Assembly (NCBI RefSeq): GCF_013179735.1
Contig: NZ_JABMEG010000001.1
Coordinates: forward strand, 2,914,001 to 2,978,000
Source of the DNA: Permianibacter fluminis
Lineage (GTDB): Bacteria; Pseudomonadota; Gammaproteobacteria; Enterobacterales; Permianibacteraceae
Direction: 5' to 3'
Length of the DNA: 64,000 nt
Shown here: positions 63,991 to 64,000 of the stretch, piece by piece
Position numbering within the stretch: position 1 is the first letter of the stretch
Layout: each line of letters begins with the position of its first letter
Program-made: the position numbers and the translations under genes
Notes under the pieces: generated by a model
What the model saw: only the letters and a program-made list of their open reading frames with translations
Databases searched by the model: none
What the model was told of the DNA's origin: nothing

Positions 63991-64000
63991 TGATTTCGTG
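63990..64000 (+). CDS. Possible next transposon gene, start only
   Basis: TAATG overlaps the tniQ stop with an ATG (ATGATTTCGTG to the window end). The tight overlap continues the pattern of the four preceding genes, so a fifth element gene is likely, but only three codons are visible. Confidence 0.35.

Larger units (their letters stand above)
58481..64000 (+). mobile_element. Tn7-like transposon, left part
   Basis: A tnsA-tnsB-tnsC-tniQ set runs to the right edge, preceded by repeats resembling TnsB sites. I place the outer end at TGTCCGCGGAAGTAAATC (58481), since Tn7-like ends begin TGT and the first repeat starts four bases in; GGGGA just outside would be the 5-bp target duplication. The right end and cargo lie beyond the window. 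The exact boundary is inference. Confidence 0.8.

Overview
The window looks like the chromosome of a facultatively anaerobic, denitrifying gammaproteobacterium with roughly 55-58 % G+C. The evidence is a set of gammaproteobacterial hallmarks: uvrY-uvrC followed by pgsA and a Gly-Cys-Gly-Leu tRNA cluster, rmf, a LiuR-type leucine-degradation operon, Pseudomonas-like REP doublets and tRNA genes with encoded CCA. I do not assign a genus.

Layout. 1-0.47 kb: end of a polyhydroxybutyrate depolymerase. 0.47-8.95 kb: kdp potassium system on the minus strand (kdpF-A-B-C-D-E), preceded by two or three tiny membrane-protein ORFs. 9.0-21.1 kb: minus-strand leucine/isovalerate operon (liuR, ivd, thiolase, a second acyl-CoA dehydrogenase, mccB, liuC, mccA, hmgL, scoA, scoB) with a perfect LiuR palindrome in front of liuR. 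21.4-26.3 kb: rmf, tRNA-Ser, uvrY, uvrC, pgsA and four tRNAs.

26.3-55.3 kb is an anaerobic-respiration island. It holds oxygen-independent ubiquinone synthesis (ubiT, ubiU, ubiV) next to a chorismate-mutase/DGC fusion and a decarboxylase-like ThDP enzyme; anaerobic ribonucleotide reductase (nrdD, a small NrdD-like protein, nrdG); a hemerythrin; nnrS and quinol NO reductase divergent from nsrR; copper nitrite reductase with a fused haem c domain, nirV and a SCO protein; an FNR/ANR regulator; hemN; and the cbb3 oxidase structural (ccoNOQP) and assembly (ccoG, fixH, ccoI, ccoS, safE-like) genes. I read FNR-type boxes before the ubi fusion gene, nrdD, nirK, hemN and ccoN (weaker ones before the hemerythrin gene and nsrR). 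I also read 23-bp NsrR operators between norB and nsrR (two) and before ccoN (one). Together they describe a low-oxygen/NO regulon whose members lie side by side with their regulators.

55.35-58.2 kb: a CHASE8-type sensor kinase with yfiR. From about 58.48 kb to the window end: the left end of a Tn7-like transposon with tnsA, tnsB, tnsC and tniQ/tnsD and TnsB-site-like repeats. TnsB and TnsC motifs are intact but TnsA seems to have lost its nuclease residues. The most interesting signal is the chorismate mutase-DGC fusion beside ubiTUV, because prephenate is the known co-substrate of relatives of UbiU/V.
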